A stretch of DNA of 64,000 nucleotides from Filimonas zeae (GTDB lineage Bacteria > Bacteroidota > Bacteroidia > Chitinophagales > Chitinophagaceae). Position numbers and translations under genes: made by a program. This document shows, one piece after another, positions 9,868-18,351 of the stretch (position 1 is its first letter; each line of letters opens with the position of its first letter). The DNA is taken from positions 1,116,001 through 1,180,000 of the forward strand of contig NZ_BMIB01000002.1 in assembly GCF_014641615.1 (NCBI RefSeq), given 5' to 3'. Below the pieces are notes generated by a model, which saw only the letters and a list, made by a program, of their open reading frames with translations, had not been told where the DNA came from and searched no databases.

Positions 9868-9887
9868 AATTGAATGAACGTTCAATT
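9868..9887. promoter_or_regulatory. Candidate TetR operator between susC and tetR
   Basis: The perfect 10-base palindrome TGAACGTTCA (9875-9884) is embedded in AATTGAATGAACGTTCAATT, whose ends form a second, overlapping inverted repeat. TGAACGTTCA-type palindromes are common TetR-family sites. It lies in the 230-base divergent region, 71 bases before susC and 140 bases before tetR. Confidence 0.5.
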
Positions 9888-9994
9888 AATATATCATTAA
9901 TAACAAGTTCACTAAAACTTAACCTGAAGCGCTTTTATGTTTGGTTTGTTTTTACAGGTAACGATACTTCTTCAGGCCATTTAAACAAGCTGTA

Positions 9995-10002
9995 TATATT
10001 TG
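9995..10002 (+). promoter_or_regulatory. Putative -7 element of the tetR gene
   Basis: TATATTTG matches the Bacteroidota -7 consensus TAnnTTTG and lies 26 bases before the tetR start codon. Confidence 0.5.
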
Positions 10003-10027
10003 CGCACAAATAATATCACCATCACAT

Positions 10028-10624
10028 ATGGGTAGAAAGAGCCTGAAAGGAGAGCGCCAGAAGGAAATTATTAAAGCCTTTTATAAAGTAGCTAAGAAAG
10101 AAGGCCTTGAAAATGCCTCTATTGCCAAAGCAGCTGAATTGATTGATATTAACCCCAGCCTGGTAGTGCATTATTTTAAAAACAAAGACCATCTGGTATA
10201 CGGGCTGATAGAGTATATACTGGATAAATGGTTGCTGATATATAAGGTACCTGCAGAAGATGCTACAGACCCCAAAACTCATCTGCTGAAAGTAATAGAC
10301 AATATATTCTCCAGTAAATGGAATACGCTGTTCGATGACAGTGTATCATACAGCTGCTATGCGCTGGCCTTTCGGGATAAAACTATTAAAGGCAAATACA
10401 AAGAATTACTGGACACCCTGCGGCAGCGGCTGCAGGAATTGATTACAGCATGTAATAACACCAGGGTATTATCGGTAAAAAACCCGGCACTTACAGCAGA
10501 TCTTATTTTTGTATTGGTAGACGGCGCTTATTATTACCTGAGCCTGGTAGGCGATAAAAAAGAATACCAGCAAAAACTGGAACAATATAAAAAGCAGGCG
10601 CTTTTACTGCTTAACTTTTCTTAG
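10028..10624 (+). CDS. TetR/AcrR-family transcriptional regulator
   Basis: A 198-residue regulator. The N-terminal TetR helix-turn-helix spans about residues 8-55 (RQKEIIKAFYKVAKKEGL, then IAKAAELIDINPSLVVHYFKNKDHLV). The remaining 140 residues form an all-helical ligand-binding domain with no recognisable specificity. It is divergent from the susC-susD-phosphodiesterase operon, and the shared intergenic region holds a TetR-like palindrome, so autoregulation and control of that operon are plausible. Its 3' end overlaps the convergent small membrane-protein gene by 14 bases. Confidence 0.88.
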   Translation: MGRKSLKGERQKEIIKAFYKVAKKEGLENASIAKAAELIDINPSLVVHYFKNKDHLVYGLIEYILDKWLLIYKVPAEDATDPKTHLLKVIDNIFSSKWNTLFDDSVSYSCYALAFRDKTIKGKYKELLDTLRQRLQELITACNNTRVLSVKNPALTADLIFVLVDGAYYYLSLVGDKKEYQQKLEQYKKQALLLLNFS

Positions 10625-10889
10625 TATGCTGAATATTGAAGATAGCCCAGCTGGCTATTAAAGCCCACGAAACATTTACGATAATATTGGGATAATCGTT
10701 CAGCGTTATCGCATTCCAGGTGAGCCCGAACGCGCCCACAATATTCAGCAAGTGATAAATCCGCTGATTTACTTTCAGCTTATTGGTGCTTAACAGCAGA
10801 TAAGCCAACAGATACGATAATGTGCCTATCCATCCGGCTACAGATGGCACAAAGGTGCTGACACACCATATTGCTTTTAAAGATACCAT
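10611..10889 (-). CDS. Small membrane protein, CBU_0592-like
   Basis: A 92-residue protein with three predicted transmembrane helices (about 15-33, 42-60 and 68-85). The pattern GWIGTLSYLLAYLLLSTNKL followed by a short loop and LNIVGAFGLTWNAI resembles the small CBU_0592-like membrane domain, found alone or fused to other proteins; its function is unknown. It overlaps the 3' end of tetR tail to tail. It is probably a real gene because the length, helix layout and start fit the family, but no partner can be named. Confidence 0.7.
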   Translation of the reverse strand: MVSLKAIWCVSTFVPSVAGWIGTLSYLLAYLLLSTNKLKVNQRIYHLLNIVGAFGLTWNAITLNDYPNIIVNVSWALIASWAIFNIQHTKKS

Positions 10890-11120
10890 TTGCTAATAAT
10901 TCAGTCCCGTTCAGCATCATCCTGTCTGCCCGGAGCCATCAAAAAAAGCAAGATACCCCACCCGTTCCGGCAGTAAGGCATCAGCTTCAATATGATAAAG
11001 ATTTAATAACATGATATAAGACATGCCCCCCAGCCACCAGTGTCTGTTCCCGCCAGCCACCTGCATTATTAGTTACTTACAGCAAACAGGGCGTAACCAT
11101 ACCGGCCCGGCAAAAAGCAA

Positions 11121-13814
11121 ATGATACGTATAAGCTTTTCTGTATTGCTGATTATGTTGTTACAACATGCTGCCCGGGCGCAAACCGGCAGCATACGCGG
11201 TAAAGTGCTCGACAGTGCCTATCAGACAGTTATAGAGGGGGCAGATGTATTTCTTTTCCCCGGCGAAAGCAGTAAAGCCCGGTTTCAGACCCGAACAGGC
11301 GGGAAAGGATTTTATTTCCGCCAGATACCGGAAGGAAGTTACCGGCTGGTAATTGCTGCCGTAGGCTTCGTTAACGATACCACCATTCTGTATGTGAAAA
11401 AAAACGATACCCTGCAACTTGATCTGGCCCTTCATCCGCAGGAAAACATACTGAACGATGTGGTGGTTTCTACCACTCCTAAACCTGTTACTGTAAGAGG
11501 CGACACCCTTTCCTTTCTTGCCGATGCCTTTAATGTGCGACCTAATTCGCAACTGGAAGACCTGCTTCGCAAAATACCAGGAGCAGACGTGGACAATAAT
11601 GGCAATATTACTTTTCAGGGCCAGCGGATAGACAAAATAACGATTAACGGAAAAGACCTGTTTATTGGCGATATTAAGAATGCCAACAGCTTACCAGCCG
11701 AAATGATTGCTGCTATTGAAGTGTATAGCACTCAGTCTGAAAGAGCTAAATTCAGCCGTGTAAAAGAAAACAGTGAGACCCGTACCCTGAATATAAAAAC
11801 CAAAAAAGGGATGGAAGAAGCCTGGGTGGGTAATACTTACATCAGCAAAGGCCAAAAGAACAGCTATGCCGGTGGAGGACAGATAACCAGGCTGGGCGCA
11901 GACCTGATGGTAAACAGCAACCTGAAAGTAAACAATATCAACAACCGTTTTATTGGAGTAGAGAATAAAATGCCCGGCCCTCAGACAGGTATTCAATCTA
12001 CCGCTGTTCTGGACCTCAACCTGACTAAAAAATGGGGCAATAAACTTACAACAGCCATTTCATTTAAGGGTAACAACCAAAAAACAGAAGCGTTGCAAAC
12101 CACCAGCAGACGTACTTTTTTTACCGACTCCAGCCTGTTGGAAAACAGGCGAAGCCAAAGCCTTACCACGGTTAAAAACTATCCCATAAATATGCTGCTG
12201 ACCTATAATGCCGACAGTATGAACCAATGGCAACTAAGCAGCAGTATTACCCATACACGCAACAGTGGCAATAACCAGGATACCGCCAATATACACACGT
12301 TGTATAATACCGGCAGCAGTTACACTGGCAGCAATACGCAAACCAGCAACGCATACCAGCAAAACAGCTTTAGCATTAACAATCAGTTGGAATGGCGCCA
12401 CCGGTTTATAAAACCCGGCAGAACCATACAGGTATCTGCCAGCCAGTTTGCACAAACCGGTAGCGCGCCGGGCAGCCTGTTTTCTATACTTAACAGTTTT
12501 GCACCAACAGGCAACCTGCTGCAGCAAACAGTAACCAACCAACGGTATACACAAACCAGCAAAGGCAATGGTTACGGCAGCTCAGTAATGTATACAGAAC
12601 CATTGTTTAACCGGCATAACCTGTCTTTAATTTACAGCTTTGCTACACAACAACAACAAAACGATAAAAGAAGCAATGACTATGACAGCCTTACCGGGGA
12701 ATATGACAAGCCCAACCCACTAACCACTAACCGCTTTAACAACCGGAACACTACGCACCGCCTGGAAAGCGGATTTGGCGGCACCGGAGAGAAATTCAAC
12801 TACCAACTGGGATTGGGATGGCAATACAGTACATTAGACAACTTTAATTTTGAACCCGTACAGCACATAAAGCAACATTTTACCAATCTGTTTCCGCGGG
12901 CTAACGTAAATGTTAATCTTTCGAAAGGCAAAAGCCTCAGCTTTAATTATAATGGCAACAGCACGTCTCCGGCAATCGATCAGCTACAGCCGGTTCCCGA
13001 CCTCAGCAATCCGTTATTTATAAAAACAGGTAACCCCGATCTGAAGCAATCTTTTGCGCACAACTTCTCAGTTAACCTGAACTCCTACAACCTGAAAACG
13101 TTTAACGGGCTTATGTTGTCGGCTTATGGCGACGTGATACATAATCAAATTGTTTCATCCACTACCCTGCTTGCAGGTGGTGTACAACAGCAACAGTTTG
13201 TAAACGTAAACGGCACCTGGCACATGAGCACCTATATATCTTACAGTTTTGCCATAGGCAGAAAAAAAGGGCAGAAAAACAGCGCCAGCATTTCAAGCCG
13301 TCTCCGTTTCAGCAACGACGCCGGATTAATTAATGGTATGCCCAATAAAACCAACAGCATCAGTCTGGCCCCCAGCTGGAAATTCAATTACGACCTTACG
13401 AAAAAACTATCAGCAGAACTGATGGGAGGCTCTGATTTTTCGGCCTACCGGTATTCGGTAAATGCACAGCAGAACACCAAAAGCCAATCGCATATTGGTA
13501 TTATAAACCTGAATTACGAGCTACCGCTGGGAATTAATATTTATGGCAGTTTTTCCTGCTCGCACCAGAACACTTACGGCCTGCTTCCCTCGCAAACAAA
13601 CTACATTCTTAATGCAGCCATTTTTAAACGCCTGTTTACCAATCAGCGGTGGCAGGTACGCCTAAGCGGTTTTGATCTGCTTAACACCAACAGAAGCTAC
13701 TCACAGAGCGCTTCGCAGAACTACATATATACCCGGCAAACCAACCAGTTACAGCGCATGGTGCTGGTTAGCCTGCTGTATGATTTTAAAAACTTTCCCA
13801 ATCAGAAAAAATAG
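11121..13814 (+). CDS. Outer-membrane beta-barrel protein with carboxypeptidase-regulatory-like domain
   Basis: An 897-residue TonB-receptor-like protein. It has a signal peptide (about 1-20), a CarboxypepD_reg domain (GSIRGKVLDSAYQTVIEGADV) at about 23-105, a plug-like region at about 115-220 with the ITINGKDLFIGDI motif, and a long barrel of the OMP_b-brl_3 type rich in N, Q, S and T. Proteins of this family lack a SusD partner and are often linked to metal or peptide uptake, but the ligand is unknown. It stands alone between a small membrane-protein gene and a convergent DUF2911 gene, with a strong terminator after it. Confidence 0.88.
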   Translation: MIRISFSVLLIMLLQHAARAQTGSIRGKVLDSAYQTVIEGADVFLFPGESSKARFQTRTGGKGFYFRQIPEGSYRLVIAAVGFVNDTTILYVKKNDTLQLDLALHPQENILNDVVVSTTPKPVTVRGDTLSFLADAFNVRPNSQLEDLLRKIPGADVDNNGNITFQGQRIDKITINGKDLFIGDIKNANSLPAEMIAAIEVYSTQSERAKFSRVKENSETRTLNIKTKKGMEEAWVGNTYISKGQKNSYAGGGQITRLGADLMVNSNLKVNNINNRFIGVENKMPGPQTGIQSTAVLDLNLTKKWGNKLTTAISFKGNNQKTEALQTTSRRTFFTDSSLLENRRSQSLTTVKNYPINMLLTYNADSMNQWQLSSSITHTRNSGNNQDTANIHTLYNTGSSYTGSNTQTSNAYQQNSFSINNQLEWRHRFIKPGRTIQVSASQFAQTGSAPGSLFSILNSFAPTGNLLQQTVTNQRYTQTSKGNGYGSSVMYTEPLFNRHNLSLIYSFATQQQQNDKRSNDYDSLTGEYDKPNPLTTNRFNNRNTTHRLESGFGGTGEKFNYQLGLGWQYSTLDNFNFEPVQHIKQHFTNLFPRANVNVNLSKGKSLSFNYNGNSTSPAIDQLQPVPDLSNPLFIKTGNPDLKQSFAHNFSVNLNSYNLKTFNGLMLSAYGDVIHNQIVSSTTLLAGGVQQQQFVNVNGTWHMSTYISYSFAIGRKKGQKNSASISSRLRFSNDAGLINGMPNKTNSISLAPSWKFNYDLTKKLSAELMGGSDFSAYRYSVNAQQNTKSQSHIGIINLNYELPLGINIYGSFSCSHQNTYGLLPSQTNYILNAAIFKRLFTNQRWQVRLSGFDLLNTNRSYSQSASQNYIYTRQTNQLQRMVLVSLLYDFKNFPNQKK

Positions 13815-13838
13815 CTAACCCGGCATCAGATGTACATT

Positions 13839-13874
13839 AAAAAAGCAGGGCTGCAAATGCTGCCCTGCTTTTTT
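13839..13874. terminator. Bidirectional intrinsic terminator
   Basis: A perfect 13-bp stem, AAAAAAGCAGGGC with GCCCTGCTTTTTT, encloses a 10-base loop. It works in both directions and separates the convergent barrel-protein and DUF2911 genes. Confidence 0.92.
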
Positions 13875-13904
13875 AATGCGATAATTTTTACGCAGTATCA
13901 ATAC

Positions 13905-14747
13905 TTATTTAGCCTGCTTAATAATAGCTTCGTTTAAACGAACATACTCGTCGTTTTTAATTTTTTTCGCTATCGCAATACCTTCAGTAGCGGTAGCTAC
14001 AGCACCGGCTTTATCACCCATTTTCAATTGAATACGGGCTTTCCAAGGCTTGATGTAAAATGCATCGGGGTTTGCTTTTTCAGCTGCAGTAACCCACTCT
14101 AAAGCCTTATTCAGGTCTTTGTTGTTTTCGTAGTAATAGATAGCGGCCTGAAAATAAGGCTTCTTCTCCCCTTTCATAGCCTCATCAATAGAAGCCATTA
14201 CACGGCTGTCAATATCAGCAGTCAGGTGAAGGGTAACAGCGGTATTTTCCCACGCCAGCGTAAAATCAGCTGAGGTAGGTTTAACATTGTTAAACTGCAT
14301 AGTAAAAGTTTCAACCAGCTTGTCAGTTTTAGCAGGCTTTACTTTAAAACGTAAAAAATCTTCAGACTCCTTATATTCATAAGCGCCCCATTGTTTGGTA
14401 GCTTTATTCAGTATAACCGTCCACTCCTTTGCACCAGGAATAGTAAACAGCGCGTATTCACCTGCAGGCACTTTATTACCCTCAATGGATACCTCATCAC
14501 TAAAAGAAACCAGTGTGGCAGAGTTAGCACCCGTACGCCATACTGCGCCATACGGTTCCAGCTCACCAAAAATTTTACGGCCTTTTACATTAGGGCGTGC
14601 ATACGTTAAGGTAATTTTTCCCAGCGCAAATTCCTGGGTAATTGTTTGGGCAGAGCTGGCCTGAGGCATTTTAATACCCTGCGCCTGCACATCGTAAGTA
14701 GCACCGGCAAGCATTGCGGCTACGATAACAGTGTAAATCTTGTTCAT
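13905..14747 (-). CDS. DUF2911-domain exported protein with TPR-like tail
   Basis: A 280-residue protein with a signal peptide (cleavage after DVQAQ). Residues about 25-165 match the DUF2911 pattern: the motifs ITLTYARPNVKGRKIFGEL, YGAVWRTGANSAT and AGEYALFTIPG are diagnostic. Residues about 185-280 form TPR-like helices (ALEWVTAAEKANPDAFYIKP). DUF2911 proteins are widespread secreted proteins of Bacteroidota with no established function. Two short palindromes lie 35-60 bases upstream of the start. The convergent barrel gene is separated by a bidirectional terminator. Confidence 0.9.
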   Translation of the reverse strand: MNKIYTVIVAAMLAGATYDVQAQGIKMPQASSAQTITQEFALGKITLTYARPNVKGRKIFGELEPYGAVWRTGANSATLVSFSDEVSIEGNKVPAGEYALFTIPGAKEWTVILNKATKQWGAYEYKESEDFLRFKVKPAKTDKLVETFTMQFNNVKPTSADFTLAWENTAVTLHLTADIDSRVMASIDEAMKGEKKPYFQAAIYYYENNKDLNKALEWVTAAEKANPDAFYIKPWKARIQLKMGDKAGAVATATEGIAIAKKIKNDEYVRLNEAIIKQAK

Positions 14748-14781
14748 AATGTGTTGATATCAGAGGCATAAAGATAAAGTA

Positions 14782-14807
14782 TATAGTGCTGACACTATAC
14801 ATGTATA
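14782..14807. promoter_or_regulatory. Two adjacent palindromes upstream of the DUF2911 gene
   Basis: TATAGTG-CTGA-CACTATA (14782-14799) is a perfect 7-bp inverted repeat, and it overlaps the perfect 12-base palindrome TATACATGTATA (14796-14807). Both lie 35-60 bases before the DUF2911 start, where an operator or a leader hairpin would be expected. No regulator can be named. Confidence 0.35.
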
Positions 14808-14842
14808 CATAAGTGGCAAAAAACAGGGTCATGCTCCTCCCA

Positions 14843-15532
14843 TTAAATCAGGCTGGTATCGCCTGTAAGGTTTGCGCTATCCATAGATAACTTTTGCTGA
14901 AAAACCTTAGTAATCAGCGGAACAATTTCAGCACGGTTAACCGTGTTGGGATATCTCCTTACTTTTATATAATGCTCTGAAACCAGCAACTCCACCAACT
15001 TCCCTATGGTTGTTATTTCCTGATCAAACTCTTTCCCCCATTTTTCGGCCAACAGCAATCCTGCCAGGAAAAATGTGATACCGACCCCACCCCGCTTGAA
15101 ATTAAAGAACAAAACAATGAAAGAAAGCAACATGCCCCCAACGGCAATATCCTTTATCCAGCTTTTACAAGTAAGCAACTTCACACCCAATCCCATTTGT
15201 TGCAGCATCAACCTTACCTGCCTCCGTCGGTTTTTCCGGGGAAAAAGCAGTTCCATAGGGGTACTGGCTGTAATATCTTCTTTAGCCACCTCCGACGTTT
15301 CCAGTATAGCTTTCCTCAGCTTATAAAAAGCCTGCTGACTTGTACATCCTGCTTTATCCTCATAACTTATATGCCGTTCGAACACATCACACAAATCACC
15401 AAAGGTGCTGGCATGCAAAAAAGCGTCTGCCTTAAATTCCAGCCCCAACGACTTCCGCAACACCATTATAAGCTCGGCTATCTCTTCACCGTCAATCTGG
15501 TTTAACTGCCAGGATTCCTGATTATTTTCCAT
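14843..15532 (-). CDS. Unknown membrane protein with acyl-carrier-protein-like helical segments
   Basis: A 229-residue protein I cannot assign to a named family. Residues about 12-55 (ELIMVLRKSLGLEF, then ASTFGDLCDVFERHI) and 170-185 (EFDQEITTIGKLVELLVSE) resemble the last helices of acyl carrier proteins, but the DSL serine that carries phosphopantetheine is absent. A hydrophobic hairpin at about 128-162 suggests two transmembrane helices. It starts 43 bases after an unknown lipoprotein gene on the same strand, so the two may be co-transcribed. The carrier-protein resemblance is a weak visual match, and membrane location is the firmer statement. Confidence 0.6.
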   Translation of the reverse strand: MENNQESWQLNQIDGEEIAELIMVLRKSLGLEFKADAFLHASTFGDLCDVFERHISYEDKAGCTSQQAFYKLRKAILETSEVAKEDITASTPMELLFPRKNRRRQVRLMLQQMGLGVKLLTCKSWIKDIAVGGMLLSFIVLFFNFKRGGVGITFFLAGLLLAEKWGKEFDQEITTIGKLVELLVSEHYIKVRRYPNTVNRAEIVPLITKVFQQKLSMDSANLTGDTSLI

Positions 15533-15575
15533 TGATTTCAGATTTATTTATCGGGTGAACATTTATTTTTATAGT

Positions 15576-16352
15576 TTAATACGCCGCATAATAAGCACTA
15601 TCCTTAAAAACCAGCTTTTTAAAAGAACCCGTAAACCCACCGTGTTCAATAGTTTCAGGCAACAGTATCAGCTGACCATTACGTTCTACCTTTATTTCAG
15701 GTAGTTCCTCTGTTTTAAGATGTGTCCGGTCTAGTTCAACAAAGCACGTGGATACTCCACCCGGAAAAACAGCCGGATAAATCAGCTGCTCTTCTTTTAT
15801 GGCAAAAACCTTCAATTGTTGCCACGGTAATATAGTAGAGCCCCGCCCGTATCCCAATGCCACATATAGCACTCCACGGGAACTATGAATAGTATATAAA
15901 TGCTGATAGGCAATCATCGACATTTCCTGTTCTCCCGGCAGAGAATCTTTCAGAAACACGGTATGCACTTTTCCTCTGGGAGTGCAAAAAACAGCCATAG
16001 CAGCCAGCACAGGCATCGTTCCGCCCGTTCTGGTATCCCAGGAAACAAGACTCAGTTTTTTATCCGCCGCTGCTACAATAGCAACATTTTCAAAAGAAGT
16101 ATCAGATATCGTGGCTATCTCATTCCTGTATTGTTCAATAAGATTTCTGATATACTGGTTCACAGAATCCAATTTTTCATATCCATCTATGCCTGAAGAG
16201 CCCAGACTATCCAAACAAAGTATTTGTGCTTTCATTACCTGACAAAAGCCCGGCCTCTCTGCCACTTTAACAGGGGCGGAACAGTTGGTAGCAATAAAAA
16301 GCAGCAGTATAACAAATATCCATTTTACTGGCTTAGCAGTATTTAGCCTCAT
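15576..16352 (-). CDS. Unknown lipoprotein
   Basis: A 258-residue protein from the start at 16352, chosen because it places a lipoprotein signal first (KWIFVILLLFIATNCSAPV, lipobox cysteine about residue 24). It also puts the -7 element at 16401-16408 upstream; a longer frame from 16418 would contain that element. The rest is soluble with alternating beta strands, such as VHTVFLKDSLPGEQEMSMIAY and GVLYVALGYGRGSTILPW. I do not recognise a family. It is followed by the membrane protein at 14843-15532 and is divergent from an MFS transporter. Confidence 0.65.
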   Translation of the reverse strand: MRLNTAKPVKWIFVILLLFIATNCSAPVKVAERPGFCQVMKAQILCLDSLGSSGIDGYEKLDSVNQYIRNLIEQYRNEIATISDTSFENVAIVAAADKKLSLVSWDTRTGGTMPVLAAMAVFCTPRGKVHTVFLKDSLPGEQEMSMIAYQHLYTIHSSRGVLYVALGYGRGSTILPWQQLKVFAIKEEQLIYPAVFPGGVSTCFVELDRTHLKTEELPEIKVERNGQLILLPETIEHGGFTGSFKKLVFKDSAYYAAY

Positions 16353-16400
16353 GCGAGATAATATGTTTCTGACCTGAAAGTCCTGTTTAAGGTTTCTCTC

Positions 16401-16408
16401 CAAAGATA
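16401..16408 (-). promoter_or_regulatory. Putative -7 element of the lipoprotein gene
   Basis: Plus-strand CAAAGATA reads TATCTTTG on the minus strand, matching TAnnTTTG, 49 bases before the 16352 start. Confidence 0.4.
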
Positions 16409-16495
16409 GTTCATACATGCAGCTATTTCATAAACACGTCCTGAATACCCCTTCCGAATGGCGGAATTACCACATACAAATTGCCGGTTTAGGGG

Positions 16496-16503
16496 TAAGT
16501 TTG
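16496..16503 (+). promoter_or_regulatory. Putative -7 element of the MFS gene
   Basis: TAAGTTTG matches TAnnTTTG and lies 21 bases before the ATG at 16524. It argues against the longer reading frame that begins at 16458. Confidence 0.45.
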
Positions 16504-16523
16504 CCTTTTCCAAATTCCACTGT

Positions 16524-17804
16524 ATGCAACAATCCGGCAAGTCCGCACTCAGCTTTATTTTCATTACCCTTTTAATTGACATTATGGGGTGGGGCCTTAT
16601 TATTCCGGTAATGGCCGATCTGATTGCCCAGTTGAAAGGAATACCGGTAAATGAAGCCAGTAAGTATGGCGCCATGCTGCTGTCTGTATTCGCAGTAATG
16701 CAGTTTTTGTTTGCGCCGCTGATTGGTAATCTGAGCGATAAGTTCGGGCGCAGGCCGGTACTGCTGCTATCGTTGCTGGGGTTTGGTATTGATTATGTTA
16801 TACTGGCGCTGGCCCCTACCTACAACTGGCTGTTTGTGGGCCGTATTATTGCCGGTATTACCGGAGCCAGCTTTACCACAGCAACCGCTTATATTGCCGA
16901 TGTAAGCCATGATGCTACCAGCCGCGCCAAAAACTTTGGAATTATAGGGGCAGCCTTCGGTTTAGGTTTTGTGCTGGGGCCTGCGTTGGGTGGCCTGCTG
17001 GCAAGCTGGGGTATCCGCGCACCTTTTTATGCGGCAGCAGCTTTATGCCTGCTGAACTTTCTGTACGGCTTTTTCTTTCTGCCCGAGTCGCTGGCAAAAG
17101 AAAACCGCCGCCCTTTTGAGTGGAAACGCGCCAATCCCGTTGGATCACTGATGTTCTTAAAAAAGCACCCGGAAATTGGCGGACTGGCCTTTAGCTTTTT
17201 CCTGATTTATCTGGGCGGCCAGGCCGTTCAGGGCAACTGGAACTTTTTTACCATGTACCGCTTTCAGTGGAGTGAGCGTATGGTAGGCATTTCACTGGCG
17301 GTAGTAGGCGTGCTGGTGGGCGCTGTACAGGCAGGGCTTACACGTGTGGTAAACCCTAAAATAGGCAATGAAAAAAGTATTTATCTGGGTCTGAGCCTGT
17401 ATACACTGGGGCTAATCCTGTTTGCGTTTGCCACACAAAGCTGGATGATGTTTGCTTTTCTGATACCCTATTGCCTGGGTGGTATCTGCGGCCCTTCTTT
17501 ACAGGCCGTAATATCTGGTCATGTCCCCTCCAGCCAGCAGGGTGAATTGCAGGGTGGGCTTACCAGCCTTATGAGCCTTACCACCATTTTCGGCCCGTTA
17601 ATTATGAACAATACGTTCGCTTATTTCACTTCCTCCAAAGCGCCTTTCCATTTTCCGGGTATACACTTTTTAATAGGAGCAGTATGTATGCTGCTAAGCG
17701 TGATTATCAGCTACGCGGTATTGAGCCGCGAAAAGAAAAAAGATCCCAAACTGGCAGAGATTATATCCGGTTCCGGAGGCATAACAGATGCGCCTATGCA
17801 CTAA
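16524..17804 (+). CDS. MFS drug/tetracycline-type efflux transporter (TCR/Tet family)
   Basis: A 426-residue protein with about 12 transmembrane helices. The first helix contains LLIDIMGWGLIIPVM, and the loop between helices 2 and 3 carries the MFS motif A, GNLSDKFGRRPVLLLS. A motif-C-like GAAFGLGFVLGPALGGLLA lies in helix 5. This pattern is that of proton-driven TetA/TCR-like exporters, though many in Bacteroidota have no demonstrated drug substrate, so resistance should not be assumed. An upstream frame adds 22 residues that do not look like MFS sequence; the -7 element at 16496-16503 supports the shorter start. Confidence 0.9.
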   Translation: MQQSGKSALSFIFITLLIDIMGWGLIIPVMADLIAQLKGIPVNEASKYGAMLLSVFAVMQFLFAPLIGNLSDKFGRRPVLLLSLLGFGIDYVILALAPTYNWLFVGRIIAGITGASFTTATAYIADVSHDATSRAKNFGIIGAAFGLGFVLGPALGGLLASWGIRAPFYAAAALCLLNFLYGFFFLPESLAKENRRPFEWKRANPVGSLMFLKKHPEIGGLAFSFFLIYLGGQAVQGNWNFFTMYRFQWSERMVGISLAVVGVLVGAVQAGLTRVVNPKIGNEKSIYLGLSLYTLGLILFAFATQSWMMFAFLIPYCLGGICGPSLQAVISGHVPSSQQGELQGGLTSLMSLTTIFGPLIMNNTFAYFTSSKAPFHFPGIHFLIGAVCMLLSVIISYAVLSREKKKDPKLAEIISGSGGITDAPMH

Positions 17805-17873
17805 CCAACGTGCAGGCATAATTTTTTAGTCGCTTTTAAGGGTAAACAAGTCAGTTAACCTAAAAAGTGATAT

Positions 17874-18272
17874 ATGCGATTTCTACCAACCAAAGTACAT
17901 GGTATGCTGGACTACCTGATGGGCGTAGTACTGATGATACCCTGGATACTGAAATATGAAGGCCCGGCAGCCGTAGTGGCCTCTTTAATGGGCCTGAGCC
18001 TGGTGGTGTATAGCTTTATGACCAATTACGAATTGGGTGGCATTAAACTGATTCCTATGCGCGCCCACCTGATACTGGATGTTATAGGTGGTCTGTTTCT
18101 GGCAGCATCGCCCTGGCTATTCTCTTTTGACGATGGTTTGAAGATACCATTTCTGGTAGCAGGTATTTTTGAACTGATCGTTACCATGTTTACCAAAACC
18201 AGGGCATCAGATAAACCGAACGAAGCAGAAGCTCAGAAAGCGCGGGAGTGGAAAGGAGCAGTTACCCGGTAA
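17874..18272 (+). CDS. SPW-repeat membrane protein
   Basis: A 132-residue protein with four predicted transmembrane helices. It starts with HGMLDYLMGVVLMIPWIL and has ILDVIGGLFLAASPWLFSF in the second half, a duplicated arrangement typical of the SPW repeat family. It ends in a charged tail. The family is found in soil and plant-associated bacteria and has no established function. It lies 69 bases after the MFS gene on the same strand and may be co-transcribed with it. A long-armed hairpin separates it from the convergent acyltransferase gene. Confidence 0.85.
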   Translation: MRFLPTKVHGMLDYLMGVVLMIPWILKYEGPAAVVASLMGLSLVVYSFMTNYELGGIKLIPMRAHLILDVIGGLFLAASPWLFSFDDGLKIPFLVAGIFELIVTMFTKTRASDKPNEAEAQKAREWKGAVTR

Positions 18273-18286
18273 TCTGTTGTAAAAAA

Positions 18287-18343
18287 CGTTAGTGCCTGTT
18301 TTTGTTGCTATCACCTTAGTACTGCACTTCACAGGTACTAACG
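18287..18343. terminator. Long-armed inverted repeat, probable terminator
   Basis: CGTTAGTGCCTGT pairs with ACAGGTACTAACG (13 bp, one G-U pair) around a 31-base loop. It is followed on the plus strand by a TTTTATTTTAT tract and lies between the convergent SPW and acyltransferase genes. Confidence 0.6.
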
Positions 18344-18351
18344 CTTTTATT

